A DNA stretch of 64,000 nt from an uncultured Bacilli bacterium (GCA_944363865.1 CALVVN010000024.1:1-64000), one strand, 5' to 3'. Shown: positions 1-7,315, counted from the stretch's first letter. Program-made: numbers and translations. Notes: a model not told the origin generated them from the sequence alone.

Positions 1-516
1 GATTTCGGTCAGTTGCAAGAATCATATAAAGAAATGACTTCTACTATTAAAGCTAATTGTAGTAATTGGGTTTATCTACTTACTAATGATTTTAATACTG
101 CTTCTGAAATTTCAAAACGTATTGGTCGTTATTCAATAATGACAACAAGAACATCATCTTCTAATCGTTATGGAAAAGCTGATTTTAATTTATCTTCTGA
201 TACTTCTATAACTGGTAGAGATTTACTTACTGCTGATGAACTTATAAATTTCAAAGTTGGCGAAGCTGTTATATTAAGAGCTCGTATGAATCCTATTAAA
301 TCTAAATTAAAACAAATTAGTGATTATCCATTTAAGTATAAAGTTATTGATGAAATAAAAGTTATACATAATGATTTTTATAAATTAGAAATTTTTGATT
401 TAGATACTTATAGAATTGAAAAGGAATTATTTTCTACTGATGAAACACCTAAAATTGTACCAACAAAAAAGATAAGTCCAACTAGAAAGAAAAAATCTAA
501 TGGCACAAATTCATAA
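1..516 (+). CDS. VirD4/TraG-type conjugation coupling protein, C-terminal part
   Basis: The frame is open from base 1, so this is the last 171 residues of a longer gene whose start lies left of the window. The fragment begins DFGQLQESY and contains IKANCSNWVYLLTNDF, SLTGRDLL-like (SITGRDLLTADEL) and ILRARMNPIKSKLK. These match the end of the ATPase domain of type IV secretion coupling proteins. Such proteins are membrane ATPases that bring relaxase-bound DNA to the mating channel. The Walker A part is not in the window. The Lys/Ser-rich tail overlaps the next gene by 17 bases, which suggests coupled translation. Confidence 0.8.
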   Translation, partial: DFGQLQESYKEMTSTIKANCSNWVYLLTNDFNTASEISKRIGRYSIMTTRTSSSNRYGKADFNLSSDTSITGRDLLTADELINFKVGEAVILRARMNPIKSKLKQISDYPFKYKVIDEIKVIHNDFYKLEIFDLDTYRIEKELFSTDETPKIVPTKKISPTRKKKSNGTNS

Positions 517-1639
517 TCAAACAATTAATCTTTTCAATTTTGAATTTCCTACAATTAAACTAGATAAAGAAAATGTTAAGGTTGGTACTTTCTTCTCTGG
601 GATAGGAAGTCCAGAAATGGCTTTTAAAAGATTAAAAGAAAATGGTGTTATAAAAAACTTTGAATCAGTATTTTTTTGTGAAGTTGATAAGCATGCTATT
701 AAAAGTTATTGTGCTATTCATAACAAAACTGAAAATGATAATCTTGGGGATATAACTAAAATTAATGGTGCGGATCTTCCTTATTGTGATATTTGGATTG
801 GTGGTTTTCCGTGTCAAGATATTTCAATGGCTGGCGTTCAGCGTGGATTTGATTTTAATAGTAATACTCGTTCTTCACTCGGTTGGAAGATGATACAATT
901 TTTAAGAGAAATTAAAGATCCACCAAAAGTTGTTATATTCGAAAATGTCTCTGCTATAACAAATGTTAATATGAAAAGAACATTAAATTTATTTAAAAAG
1001 GATTTAGAAGATTTAGGATATTCACTATACGATCAAGTCTTAACAGCTCTTAATTATGGAACACCACAAAATCGTGAAAGATATTTTCTTGTTGCTATTA
1101 AGGGTAATTATTTATATCATTTTCCGGATAAAATTAAATTAAAATTAAGGTTAAAAGATTTAATAGAAAAAGATATTGATCCTAATTTGATATTATCAGA
1201 AAAAGTTCCTTTTGATTTAGAAAAGTTTGTTAAAAATAAAAACTATAATAAAACCAGTAAATTAGTATGTAAGAATTTAAAAGATAGAAGAAGAAAATAT
1301 GTTATTAATCTTTATAGATTTATAGACGGTAAAAATCATTGTGCTCGTGATACATCTAGCAAGTATAATCAAACTGCTAGACTTTGGTCTATTAATGGTT
1401 ATTGTCCTACTCTGACAGCTAATTCAACAGAAGATACAAGTAAAATGATTATCTACAAAGATAATTGTTTTTTTGTGAAAAAAATTAGTCCGTTAGAGTC
1501 TTGGCGTTTTATGGGATTTTCAGATGAAGATTTTTATAAAGCTAAAAGTATTGGTACATCTAATAGACAATTATTTAAACAAGCTGGTAATAGTATTGCT
1601 ACAAATGTGATTTATCATATATTAAAAAATTTATTTTAA
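500..1639 (+). CDS. C5-cytosine DNA methyltransferase
   Basis: A 379-residue protein with the ordered motifs of Dcm-type methyltransferases. Motif I is GTFFSGIGSPEMAF (residues 29-42, S-adenosylmethionine binding), the catalytic PCQDIS has Cys105, ENV lies at 148-150, NYGTPQNRERYF is near 186-197, and QAGNSIA is near the C-terminus. Residues about 205-320 form the variable target-recognition region, so the methylated site cannot be read from sequence. No restriction endonuclease gene follows. A solitary methyltransferase on a conjugative element commonly protects incoming DNA from host restriction; that role is inferred. It starts inside the preceding gene. Confidence 0.9.
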   Translation: MAQIHNQTINLFNFEFPTIKLDKENVKVGTFFSGIGSPEMAFKRLKENGVIKNFESVFFCEVDKHAIKSYCAIHNKTENDNLGDITKINGADLPYCDIWIGGFPCQDISMAGVQRGFDFNSNTRSSLGWKMIQFLREIKDPPKVVIFENVSAITNVNMKRTLNLFKKDLEDLGYSLYDQVLTALNYGTPQNRERYFLVAIKGNYLYHFPDKIKLKLRLKDLIEKDIDPNLILSEKVPFDLEKFVKNKNYNKTSKLVCKNLKDRRRKYVINLYRFIDGKNHCARDTSSKYNQTARLWSINGYCPTLTANSTEDTSKMIIYKDNCFFVKKISPLESWRFMGFSDEDFYKAKSIGTSNRQLFKQAGNSIATNVIYHILKNLF

Positions 1640-1651
1640 GGGGGTGTTATA

Positions 1652-1855
1652 ATGGAATATGAAACATTTTTAAACAAAGTAAAAGTTAATCTGAAAAATA
1701 CTAACAATTACTTTGATAGTGAAATTAATGAGATTATGGAAGTTGTAAAAAATTCTATATCTTGTGAAGATATTATAGATGTAAAATCATTAGATGTTTT
1801 ACTATATAAATTCAAATGCTATATTTTAAGATTAACAAATAGAAATGAAAAATAA
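1652..1855 (+). CDS. Small element-encoded protein, function unknown
   Basis: A 67-residue acidic protein with no recognised family. It is preceded by a strong G-rich ribosome binding site (AAGGGGGTG) eight bases before the ATG and lies 12 bases after the methyltransferase stop, so it is probably in the same operon. Its last codons overlap the start of the next small gene by 11 bases. No membrane segment or signal peptide is visible. Confidence 0.6.
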   Translation: MEYETFLNKVKVNLKNTNNYFDSEINEIMEVVKNSISCEDIIDVKSLDVLLYKFKCYILRLTNRNEK

Positions 1856-2006
1856 ATCTTTAAAATTAAGAAATAAAATATTAAATGAAACTACTACATT
1901 TTGTCTATATTGTCATTTAAGAGAAAGTTGTATTGAAAAAGAATGTGTTATTTTTAGAATAGAAAATATTATTGAAAGGTATTATAAAGAAAAAATAAAA
2001 AAATAA
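1845..2006 (+). CDS. Short four-cysteine protein, possible zinc binder
   Basis: A 53-residue basic protein starting at the ATG at 1845, overlapping the previous gene by 11 bases. Its central part carries cysteines in a C-x2-C-x5-C-x4-C arrangement (residues 20, 23, 29, 34), which could bind one metal ion. The tail is rich in Lys, Ile and Tyr. Compact cysteine-rich proteins of this kind are common accessory genes on Firmicutes conjugative elements, but I do not recognise a named family. Translation may be coupled to the upstream gene because no independent ribosome binding site is obvious. Confidence 0.5.
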   Translation: MKNKSLKLRNKILNETTTFCLYCHLRESCIEKECVIFRIENIIERYYKEKIKK

Positions 2007-2035
2007 ATTTACACATATTGTCAATTTTTGTTGCG

Positions 2036-2053
2036 TTAGTCTTGCAAGACTAA
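2036..2053. promoter_or_regulatory. Perfect 18-bp palindrome, candidate operator
   Basis: TTAGTCTTGCAAGACTAA is a perfect palindrome. It contains the -35 hexamer (TTGCAA, 2042-2047) of the small RNA promoter, so a dimeric DNA-binding protein here would block that promoter. No T-run follows directly, so it is not a terminator. The regulator is not identified. Confidence 0.55.
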
Positions 2054-2070
2054 TATTTTAATGATACAAT
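2042..2070 (+). promoter_or_regulatory. Promoter of the small RNA candidate
   Basis: -35 TTGCAA (2042-2047), a 17-base spacer and -10 TACAAT (2065-2070). The predicted start, about 7 bases downstream (2077), coincides with the first base of the first hairpin. Confidence 0.6.
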
Positions 2071-2076
2071 TATATT

Positions 2077-2188
2077 GTCAGTGGAAAACTGACTATTAAA
2101 CCATTTTACGATACCGTGCATTGCGATCACTTCTGCAATCTGGTAATTGTACGAAGATAGTCGCTAGTATAGGACTATTTTTATTTTT
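2077..2188 (+). ncRNA. Candidate structured small RNA of the element
   Basis: About 110 nucleotides with no coding potential. Hairpin I is GTCAGT-GGAAA-ACTGAC (2077-2093). Hairpin II is a long stem, 2108-2115 pairing with 2142-2150 with one bulged A, capped by ATTGC/GCAAT (2120-2124 with 2135-2139). Hairpin III (ATAGTC 2157-2162 with GACTAT 2173-2178) is followed by a T-run and reads as an intrinsic terminator. A good promoter begins exactly at hairpin I, so this looks like an independent transcript rather than a leader. The next gene has its own promoter further on. I recognise no known RNA family; a regulatory RNA of the element (copy, transfer or host targets) is possible. Confidence 0.55.
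2157..2188 (+). terminator. Terminator of the small RNA candidate
   Basis: Six-base stem ATAGTC/GACTAT followed by TTTTTATTTTTT. Confidence 0.65.
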
Positions 2189-2227
2189 TATAAATTACCT
2201 TTTTATAGAGTAATATTGATTAATATG

Positions 2228-2236
2228 TGCTATAAT
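2228..2236 (+). promoter_or_regulatory. Extended -10 promoter for the 2347 gene
   Basis: TGCTATAAT matches the extended -10 pattern (TG-N-TATAAT). No clear -35 is present. The predicted transcript begins near 2243 and has a leader of about 100 bases before the ATG at 2347. Confidence 0.5.
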
Positions 2237-2346
2237 AATGGTGTAAAAAAATCAGTAAAGTTTGTTCTATTTAATTGACTTTATATACCTTTTAATATAT
2301 TATAGGACTTACTTAAAAGACACAATGTTTTCAAGGAGCTGTAATT

Positions 2347-2859
2347 ATGAAAACCAAATATGTTGAGATAAAAGACAAAATATTAGAACTTAATCGGATC
2401 AATGATGAAATTGATTTAATTGAGTGGAACAAAGACGACGGTCCAAAATTTGATTCGGTTAAAGAAATGAAAGAATTTGAAGAAAGAATATTAAATGGGG
2501 ATTTGGATTATATATTTAATGATGATAAAGAAAGTGAAACATCTAGCGTTATTGATAATGTTGTTGAAACATTTAATCATATTTTAGAAGATTATACATT
2601 TTATATTTATACTTATAAAAAAGATAATAATTACATTACATACATGTCTATAAAATATTTAAATGATGAAGATTCAATAAATAATATTTATGGATATAAA
2701 ACTACTGATAAAGAAGAATCAGATTCATATTTTGAAAAGTTAAAAACAAGTGTTATCACTAATTCTCTTGATTATACTTTTAACAAAATATTATCTGATA
2801 TTGAAAATGATATAAAGAAATTAAAAACAAAGTATAACGAATTGACTAACGAAAGTTAG
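2347..2859 (+). CDS. Acidic hypothetical protein of the element
   Basis: A 170-residue, highly charged soluble protein with predicted helical, coiled-coil-like ends (residues about 1-50 and 145-170) and no recognised domain. The start is supported by an AAGGAG site 8 bases before the ATG. The gene stands alone, with its own promoter upstream and a strong hairpin terminator that overlaps its stop codon. This arrangement fits an independently expressed accessory function. No function is proposed. Confidence 0.65.
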   Translation: MKTKYVEIKDKILELNRINDEIDLIEWNKDDGPKFDSVKEMKEFEERILNGDLDYIFNDDKESETSSVIDNVVETFNHILEDYTFYIYTYKKDNNYITYMSIKYLNDEDSINNIYGYKTTDKEESDSYFEKLKTSVITNSLDYTFNKILSDIENDIKKLKTKYNELTNES

Positions 2860-2870
2860 TCTTTTTTTTT
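2844..2870 (+). terminator. Strong intrinsic terminator
   Basis: GACTAAC-GAAA-GTTAGTC stem with a GAAA tetraloop followed by nine or more T. The stop codon of the 2347 gene lies within the stem. Confidence 0.9.
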
Positions 2871-2895
2871 ATGCTTAATTAAAGGGGGTTAAATT

Positions 2896-3870
2896 ATTGA
2901 TATATTAAATAGATTAAAAGAAATTAGTAATTATACTAATAATAATGAATTTGATAAAATTAAAAATACTACATTAAATATAGAAAAAGAAATTTTAGAT
3001 AATTATAAAAGTAATATGGATTTTAAGCGATTAATTGATAATATTACCTTTTATAGTAATTATTCTTTCTTTAATACTCTTTTAGTAGATTTTCAATATC
3101 CAAATTTTTTAGAGTTATCTACTAAACAAAAATATAATAAAAATGGATTTACTCTTTCTGATAATGCCAAACCAGTAAATATACTAACACCAAATAATGA
3201 TATTTATGTTAGTATAAAAAATGGAAATGATGAACGCGTGGAACTGTTGGATAATCTTACTAATGATGAATTAACAAAATACAATGATCCAAATGATAAA
3301 AGTATTACACTACATCACAAAGAATTTAAAGGACTTAATATTCTTGAATTATTTGATTGTAAAGATACTGATATGACTTTAAAGGATTATAAAAGTATGG
3401 ATTACCCAGCTTTATTTCAAAATAGTTATAATGATATTTATAATTCTTTTGTTAAAGCTATGTATGCCGACGGATATAAGGTTAAGTATTGTGATAATTT
3501 AGATACAAAGTTTTCTTATGATGATACTGATAAAACTATTTATATAAAAAATGGATTAAATAATCAAATTAAAATATTATCTCTTTTAGATGTTTATGTG
3601 AATAATGTATCTAATAATATTTTTGAGAAAGATTTATTAAAACACGTCATTAGCAAAGGAATTGGTATTGAAGATGAATTTGATGATAAACATAGTTTAA
3701 TAGATTGGTATAAAAAAACTGATATAAAAAGTGTTGATAAAACATTAAAATTACTTTCTTCAAAAGGTCGTAAATTTGTTGATAACTTCAACAGATTTTT
3801 TGATATGGAAGAAAAGTATTATCCTTATGAAAATGTTTCTTTATATGATGATTATAATTTAACTATTTAA
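2896..3870 (+). CDS. ArdC-like protein with degenerate peptidase half, apparent ATT start
   Basis: From 2896 the frame encodes about 325 residues. An ArdC N-terminal-like (ssDNA-binding antirestriction) region is suggested by FFNTLLVDFQYPN followed by a GFTLSDNAKPVNILTP stretch, as in the conserved NxxLL...Q and G...ILxP pattern of that family. Further on, LFDCKDTDMT resembles the FDxSQT motif that precedes the metallopeptidase half. Where HExxH would be expected the sequence reads LLDVYVNNVSN, so no zinc site remains. The ribosome binding site (AAAGGGGG, 2881-2888) is placed for an ATT codon at 2896. The in-frame ATG at 3016 has none. Family assignment is by motif resemblance only. Confidence 0.45.
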   Translation: MDILNRLKEISNYTNNNEFDKIKNTTLNIEKEILDNYKSNMDFKRLIDNITFYSNYSFFNTLLVDFQYPNFLELSTKQKYNKNGFTLSDNAKPVNILTPNNDIYVSIKNGNDERVELLDNLTNDELTKYNDPNDKSITLHHKEFKGLNILELFDCKDTDMTLKDYKSMDYPALFQNSYNDIYNSFVKAMYADGYKVKYCDNLDTKFSYDDTDKTIYIKNGLNNQIKILSLLDVYVNNVSNNIFEKDLLKHVISKGIGIEDEFDDKHSLIDWYKKTDIKSVDKTLKLLSSKGRKFVDNFNRFFDMEEKYYPYENVSLYDDYNLTI

Positions 3871-3935
3871 AATTAATAATCATTTTTTAATAATTTTCAC
3901 TAATTAATATTATATTTCATTTAAAAATAATTCGG

Positions 3936-3979
3936 CTAATAGGTTCAAATTTTATTTTGGAACTATTAGTCTTTTTTTG
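3936..3979 (+). terminator. Intrinsic terminator after the ArdC-like gene
   Basis: CTAATAG-G-TTC pairs with GAACTATTAG (one bulged G), with a loop of about 12 bases, followed by a run of seven T. Confidence 0.8.
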
Positions 3980-4000
3980 TATATAAAAGAATAATCAAAA

Positions 4001-4017
4001 AACTCTATCATAGAGTT
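4001..4017. promoter_or_regulatory. Short palindromic hairpin before the small gene
   Basis: AACTCTA-TCA-TAGAGTT forms a perfect 7-bp inverted repeat about 12 bases before the G-rich ribosome binding site of the next gene. It has no T-run, so it is more likely an operator or a 5' leader hairpin than a terminator. Confidence 0.35.
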
Positions 4018-4041
4018 AATTAGAATAAAGGGGGGTTTTAA

Positions 4042-4188
4042 ATGGAAAAAGAAATTAATTATATTATTACTAACGAATTTATAACTGATATAGAAAATGA
4101 AGAAGATTTTATAGAACTATTTAATAAAAAACTAGCTATGATATTTTTAAACCTAGAAAACAATTTAAGGGGCTGTAATTCTGAATAA
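4042..4188 (+). CDS. Small acidic protein upstream of the recombinase
   Basis: A 48-residue protein beginning MEKEINYIITNEF. An excellent G-rich ribosome binding site (AAAGGGGGG, 4028-4036) lies 5 bases before the ATG. Small genes in this position immediately before large serine recombinases are frequent in Firmicutes elements and may be co-expressed with the recombinase. Whether this one acts as a directionality factor is unknown. No family is recognised. Confidence 0.55.
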   Translation: MEKEINYIITNEFITDIENEEDFIELFNKKLAMIFLNLENNLRGCNSE

Positions 4189-4222
4189 AGCGCGTTATAA
4201 TTTTATTGTATTACAGCGCTTT
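4187..4222 (+). promoter_or_regulatory. Hairpin between small gene and recombinase
   Basis: AAAGCGC (4187-4193) pairs with GCGCTTT (4216-4222). It begins at the stop codon of the small gene and ends about 12 bases before the recombinase ribosome binding site. There is no T-run. It could damp read-through or shape recombinase translation; this is inference. Confidence 0.4.
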
Positions 4223-4248
4223 CAATATATATGAAAGGAAATGAATGT

Positions 4249-6372
4249 ATGTTGGAAGAACAAAGAAAGGTGGTAAATAGTAGTTTTAGTAATACAGAAG
4301 TTTTGAGTGATTATAGTATTGATAATGTATCAAATGATGACTATTTAGAAACAATAGAATTTAAAACAATTAAAAAATTATTATGTGAAGATAATTTAGA
4401 ATATATGACAGATTTTTTAAGAAACTTATTAAAAGTATCTAAACCTAATAATCCAAATTGTTTTAAGAAAAATGGGATAATTCATTCATATCACACTCCG
4501 GGAAAAAGGGGTATCATTTATGTCAGATTATCACAGGAAGATTTAGATAGAGAAAAAGGTAATGTTAGTAAAAGTATTTTAAATCAATTATTAATGTTGC
4601 TAACCTATTGTAATAATAAAGAAATTGAAGTTGTTGGAATTTTTTATGAAGAAGATATAAGTGGTAGCGACGGCTCTCGTCAAGAATGGAATAAAACACT
4701 TTTGTTCTGTGAACTTGGTAATACTGATATTTATGTTTGTAAAACACAAGCTAGATTCGCAAGAAGTATTGAATTTGTAGAAAAATATTTACATAAAAAT
4801 TTTATTCAATGGAACATAAGATTTTTAAGTATAGTTGATAACATAGATACTTATAACAAAGGTAATAAAAAATCTAGTCAAATAACAGCAATGGTTGATG
4901 AATGGAAAATTGAAGAACAATCTATCAATACAAAGAAAACATTAAGGGCTAAAAATGACGCAGGACAATGGACTGGTTCTTTTGCACCATACGGATATAT
5001 TGAAGATCCAGATGATATGTACCACTTAATTGTAGATGAAGAAGCCGCAAAAGTAGTACGTGAAATTTATTCAATGTATGCTAATGGTATTGGTTATTTT
5101 AAAATTTGTAAATACTTAAATGAGAACAAAATCCCAACACCTAGTAAATACAAAAAATTACAGGGATTAAAATATGTATGTCCTTATTATCCAAACGGAT
5201 CAGAATTTTGGAATATTGACTCTGTAAGAAAAATATTACTTGACGAAACATACGACGGATTGTTAATCCAACATAGAACAGAAAAAATTGCATACAACAT
5301 TAAAGGCTCTAAAAAGATACCAAAGAACGAACAAAGTATAGTTGCTTGTGCTCACGACAGAATTGTTGATCCAGATATATCAAGAATTGTAAGAAAGAAG
5401 TTTACTGATCGCAGAGCTAAAATTGATTTAGAAAATGCAAGAAAAGACTCACGACAATTAATAAATGCTATTCAAAAAAATTTAAAAAATTATTCTGTTG
5501 AAGAAGAAAAATTAATGGCTTTAAATAATGCTATTAGTGATTTAGAGAATAGTTTAATTCAAACTGATTTGAATGATATATCTTCAAAATATGATTCATT
5601 AAGAGAACAGACATTATTTTTGAATAGTGATTTATATTCAACAATTATGGATCAAATAGATGTAATGACAACATCTAATAGCAGGGCTCGTCCGGGAAAA
5701 AATGGCGAAGTACATATTTTTAGTAGAAAAGTTTATTGTGCTGTTTGTGGAAAAACTTTTCAAAAGAATTGTTGCAAATCAGGGCCTAGAAAAAATCCAT
5801 TTATGAAACCTTACTTACATTGTAGAAATCATAGGTCTGGTGGTGGATTAACTTGTGATAATAAAAATTATATAAGATATGAAGTATTAGAAGAACTTGT
5901 TTTAAATGAAATTAATAAAATGATTGATAAATATTATAATCTTGAAAAATTAGAAGAAAACTACTATTCCAAAAAGGCTCATATTGATTATGAAAAAGAT
6001 ATGGCTATATTACAAAAAGAAAAAATAGATATAGAAAAAAAACTAAATAAAATTAATGATCGCTTTGCTATGTTATATGATGACAAAGCAGACGGAATTA
6101 TTTCGGCTACTGAATTCGTTATGTTAAAAAATAAATATCAAAATGACATTAATAATTTCAATTTAAGGATTGAAGCTATCAACAAAGAAATATACGACAT
6201 AATAGATAAAGAAAATAATGCAACAAATGAAAAAAGTGTATTGGAGAAATACACTCATATAGATAAATTAGATAGACTTGTCATTGATGAATTTATTTCT
6301 AAAATCTTAATAGGAAAAAAAGATGAAAACAATAATAGGCCGATCAAGATATTTTGGAATTTTACAATTTAA
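4249..6372 (+). CDS. Large serine recombinase (integrase)
   Basis: A 707-residue site-specific recombinase. The catalytic N-terminal domain begins near residue 89 with GIIYVRLSQED (nucleophile Ser95), followed by EEDISGSDGSR and KTQARFARS. The recombinase DNA-binding domain follows near residues 230-350. A zinc-ribbon (CAVCG ... HCRNH ... C) lies near 495-540 and coiled-coil stretches near 395-470 and 560-680. About 90 residues precede the catalytic domain, which is unusually long. The ATG at 4249 is preferred because AAAGGA lies 9 bases ahead of it; the in-frame ATG at 4231 overlaps that site. It should integrate and excise the element at the adjacent amidase target. Confidence 0.9.
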   Translation: MLEEQRKVVNSSFSNTEVLSDYSIDNVSNDDYLETIEFKTIKKLLCEDNLEYMTDFLRNLLKVSKPNNPNCFKKNGIIHSYHTPGKRGIIYVRLSQEDLDREKGNVSKSILNQLLMLLTYCNNKEIEVVGIFYEEDISGSDGSRQEWNKTLLFCELGNTDIYVCKTQARFARSIEFVEKYLHKNFIQWNIRFLSIVDNIDTYNKGNKKSSQITAMVDEWKIEEQSINTKKTLRAKNDAGQWTGSFAPYGYIEDPDDMYHLIVDEEAAKVVREIYSMYANGIGYFKICKYLNENKIPTPSKYKKLQGLKYVCPYYPNGSEFWNIDSVRKILLDETYDGLLIQHRTEKIAYNIKGSKKIPKNEQSIVACAHDRIVDPDISRIVRKKFTDRRAKIDLENARKDSRQLINAIQKNLKNYSVEEEKLMALNNAISDLENSLIQTDLNDISSKYDSLREQTLFLNSDLYSTIMDQIDVMTTSNSRARPGKNGEVHIFSRKVYCAVCGKTFQKNCCKSGPRKNPFMKPYLHCRNHRSGGGLTCDNKNYIRYEVLEELVLNEINKMIDKYYNLEKLEENYYSKKAHIDYEKDMAILQKEKIDIEKKLNKINDRFAMLYDDKADGIISATEFVMLKNKYQNDINNFNLRIEAINKEIYDIIDKENNATNEKSVLEKYTHIDKLDRLVIDEFISKILIGKKDENNNRPIKIFWNFTI

Positions 6373-6388
6373 TGTACCGTGTATAAGA

Positions 6389-6433
6389 TTATGTGCCATG
6401 TCCCGCATCAATAACAATTCCAGTTAAAGCCAT
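6389..6433 (-). pseudogene. 5' stub of a cell-wall amidase gene at the element junction
   Basis: Reading leftward from the ATG at 6433, the codons give MALTGIVIDAGHGT then stop. VIDAGHG is the N-terminal zinc-ligand motif of Amidase_3 N-acetylmuramoyl-L-alanine amidases, which normally continue with G-x-DPG. A good ribosome binding site (AGGTGA) precedes the ATG. The gene is cut right after the GHG codons, where element DNA begins. The rest of the amidase should therefore lie beyond the other end of the element, outside this window. The stub is the strongest indicator of the integration target. Confidence 0.7.
6397..6431. repeat. Direct repeat, copy A (attachment-site candidate)
   Basis: A 35-bp segment repeated at 7409-7443 in the same orientation. 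31 of 35 bases are identical, including 25 contiguous bases (6407-6431). It covers the amidase codons for ALTGIVIDAGH. Element DNA lies to its left. Confidence 0.75.
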
Positions 6434-6544
6434 AAAATCACCTACTTTAATATATGAGAAAAGTGAATTTCCGTGATGTAGAAAATTATAAAATTAAATA
6501 TTGCAAACCATATCACAGTTCTATTTTCTTAGATTCAACTATTC

Positions 6545-6880
6545 TCAAATTATTTTTATAACAATTCTTTGGCAAAAAACTACAGACCTCAAAAATTTAT
6601 TAAATCTCTTAATAATCATTTGTAAAACTCTAGTTAAACGGTCATTCTTTGAATCAATGTCCTTAAATTCAATAAACGTTTCTCCAGATTCATTATGAAA
6701 AAAACCATTAATATTCTCGTGCGCCAAACTATTTCTTATTACATCACATATAACACATTTAAGAACTTGTTCACAATTTACGTTAAAACGTTTACTTATT
6801 TGTTTAGTACATATTTCTTCATAATAATCACGCGCCACACTTCCGTCAACAGTTTTCTGAATAAATATAATAATGACCAC
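6545..6880 (-). pseudogene. HEPN-like protein fragment
   Basis: A GTG-initiated frame of 111 residues with no ribosome binding site. Its middle reads VIRNSLAHENI, the R-x4-H signature of HEPN RNase or nucleotide-binding domains, followed by a plausible C-terminal helix. Upstream, another frame reads as protein-like sequence (DFELDSGHYYIYSEN), suggesting a frameshift near 6850. HEPN proteins are frequent in toxin-antitoxin and phage-defence loci. Within this decayed insertion it is most likely non-functional. Confidence 0.45.
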
Positions 6881-7014
6881 TATCTAATTCAAAATCAATC
6901 AAATTTAATCAATTTCACTAAATTTATTAACTTTCGCACTATTATTTTTTATACTTTGTAATCTATATAACACTAAATAAACTTTTAAAATAGAGTAATC
7001 AAATTTTCAACATA

Positions 7015-7315
7015 ATTAGATAGCATTCCCAAAGTGGACTGATTTATAAAGAATAACCGTGTAAACAAATGAAATTGAAATATCATTTACTTCACGATCC
7101 ATTAAATCTAATATTGTTAAAGGAATTTTATCTAGCTGATACCAACACATATACGTTATTAAATTACCTTGTTGATTATCATGTATCAATAATACTTTTT
7201 AGCCATTTTTGATAACGTTCCTTTAAACTAAAAATTGTTGTTTTTTACCAACTCCACTTTTCTTGATTAGCAGCAGCTATTACTATACAATCTTTTACCT
7301 TTTATTCCTTCTTTC
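7015..7315 (-). pseudogene. Degraded ParA-family partition ATPase
   Basis: Read on the minus strand from about 7300 the codons give VIAAANQ, then, after a one-base slip, GVGKK/T: the ParA Walker A motif. After another disruption comes KVLLIDxxDNQQGNL-like sequence with TYM-W-YQ-DKIPLTI-DLMDR, typical of ParA partition proteins. A further scrap near 7030 resembles the PSLGML motif, so an internal deletion is likely. Several frameshifts and stops make it non-functional. Such parA genes are carried by plasmids and conjugative elements, so it marks an older element. Confidence 0.7.

Larger units (their letters stand above)
1..6400 (+). mobile_element. Right end of an integrative and conjugative element
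   Basis: The segment runs from a truncated VirD4-type coupling protein gene to a large serine recombinase gene, after which an attachment-like repeat lies in an amidase gene. All genes are on the plus strand. Several use unusually G-rich ribosome binding sites (runs of five or six G) and T-rich third codon positions, unlike the plus-strand chromosomal genes beyond 16 kb. The left end and the rest of the transfer apparatus lie outside the window. The right limit is inferred from the recombinase stop (6372) and the repeat beginning at 6397; the exact crossover is not visible. Confidence 0.8.

Noticed and set aside
6501..6961. Plus-strand frames of 65 and 88 codons in the junction region
   Set aside because: They are antisense to the HEPN-like fragment, lack ribosome sites and have low-complexity, Phe/Ile/Thr-rich products.
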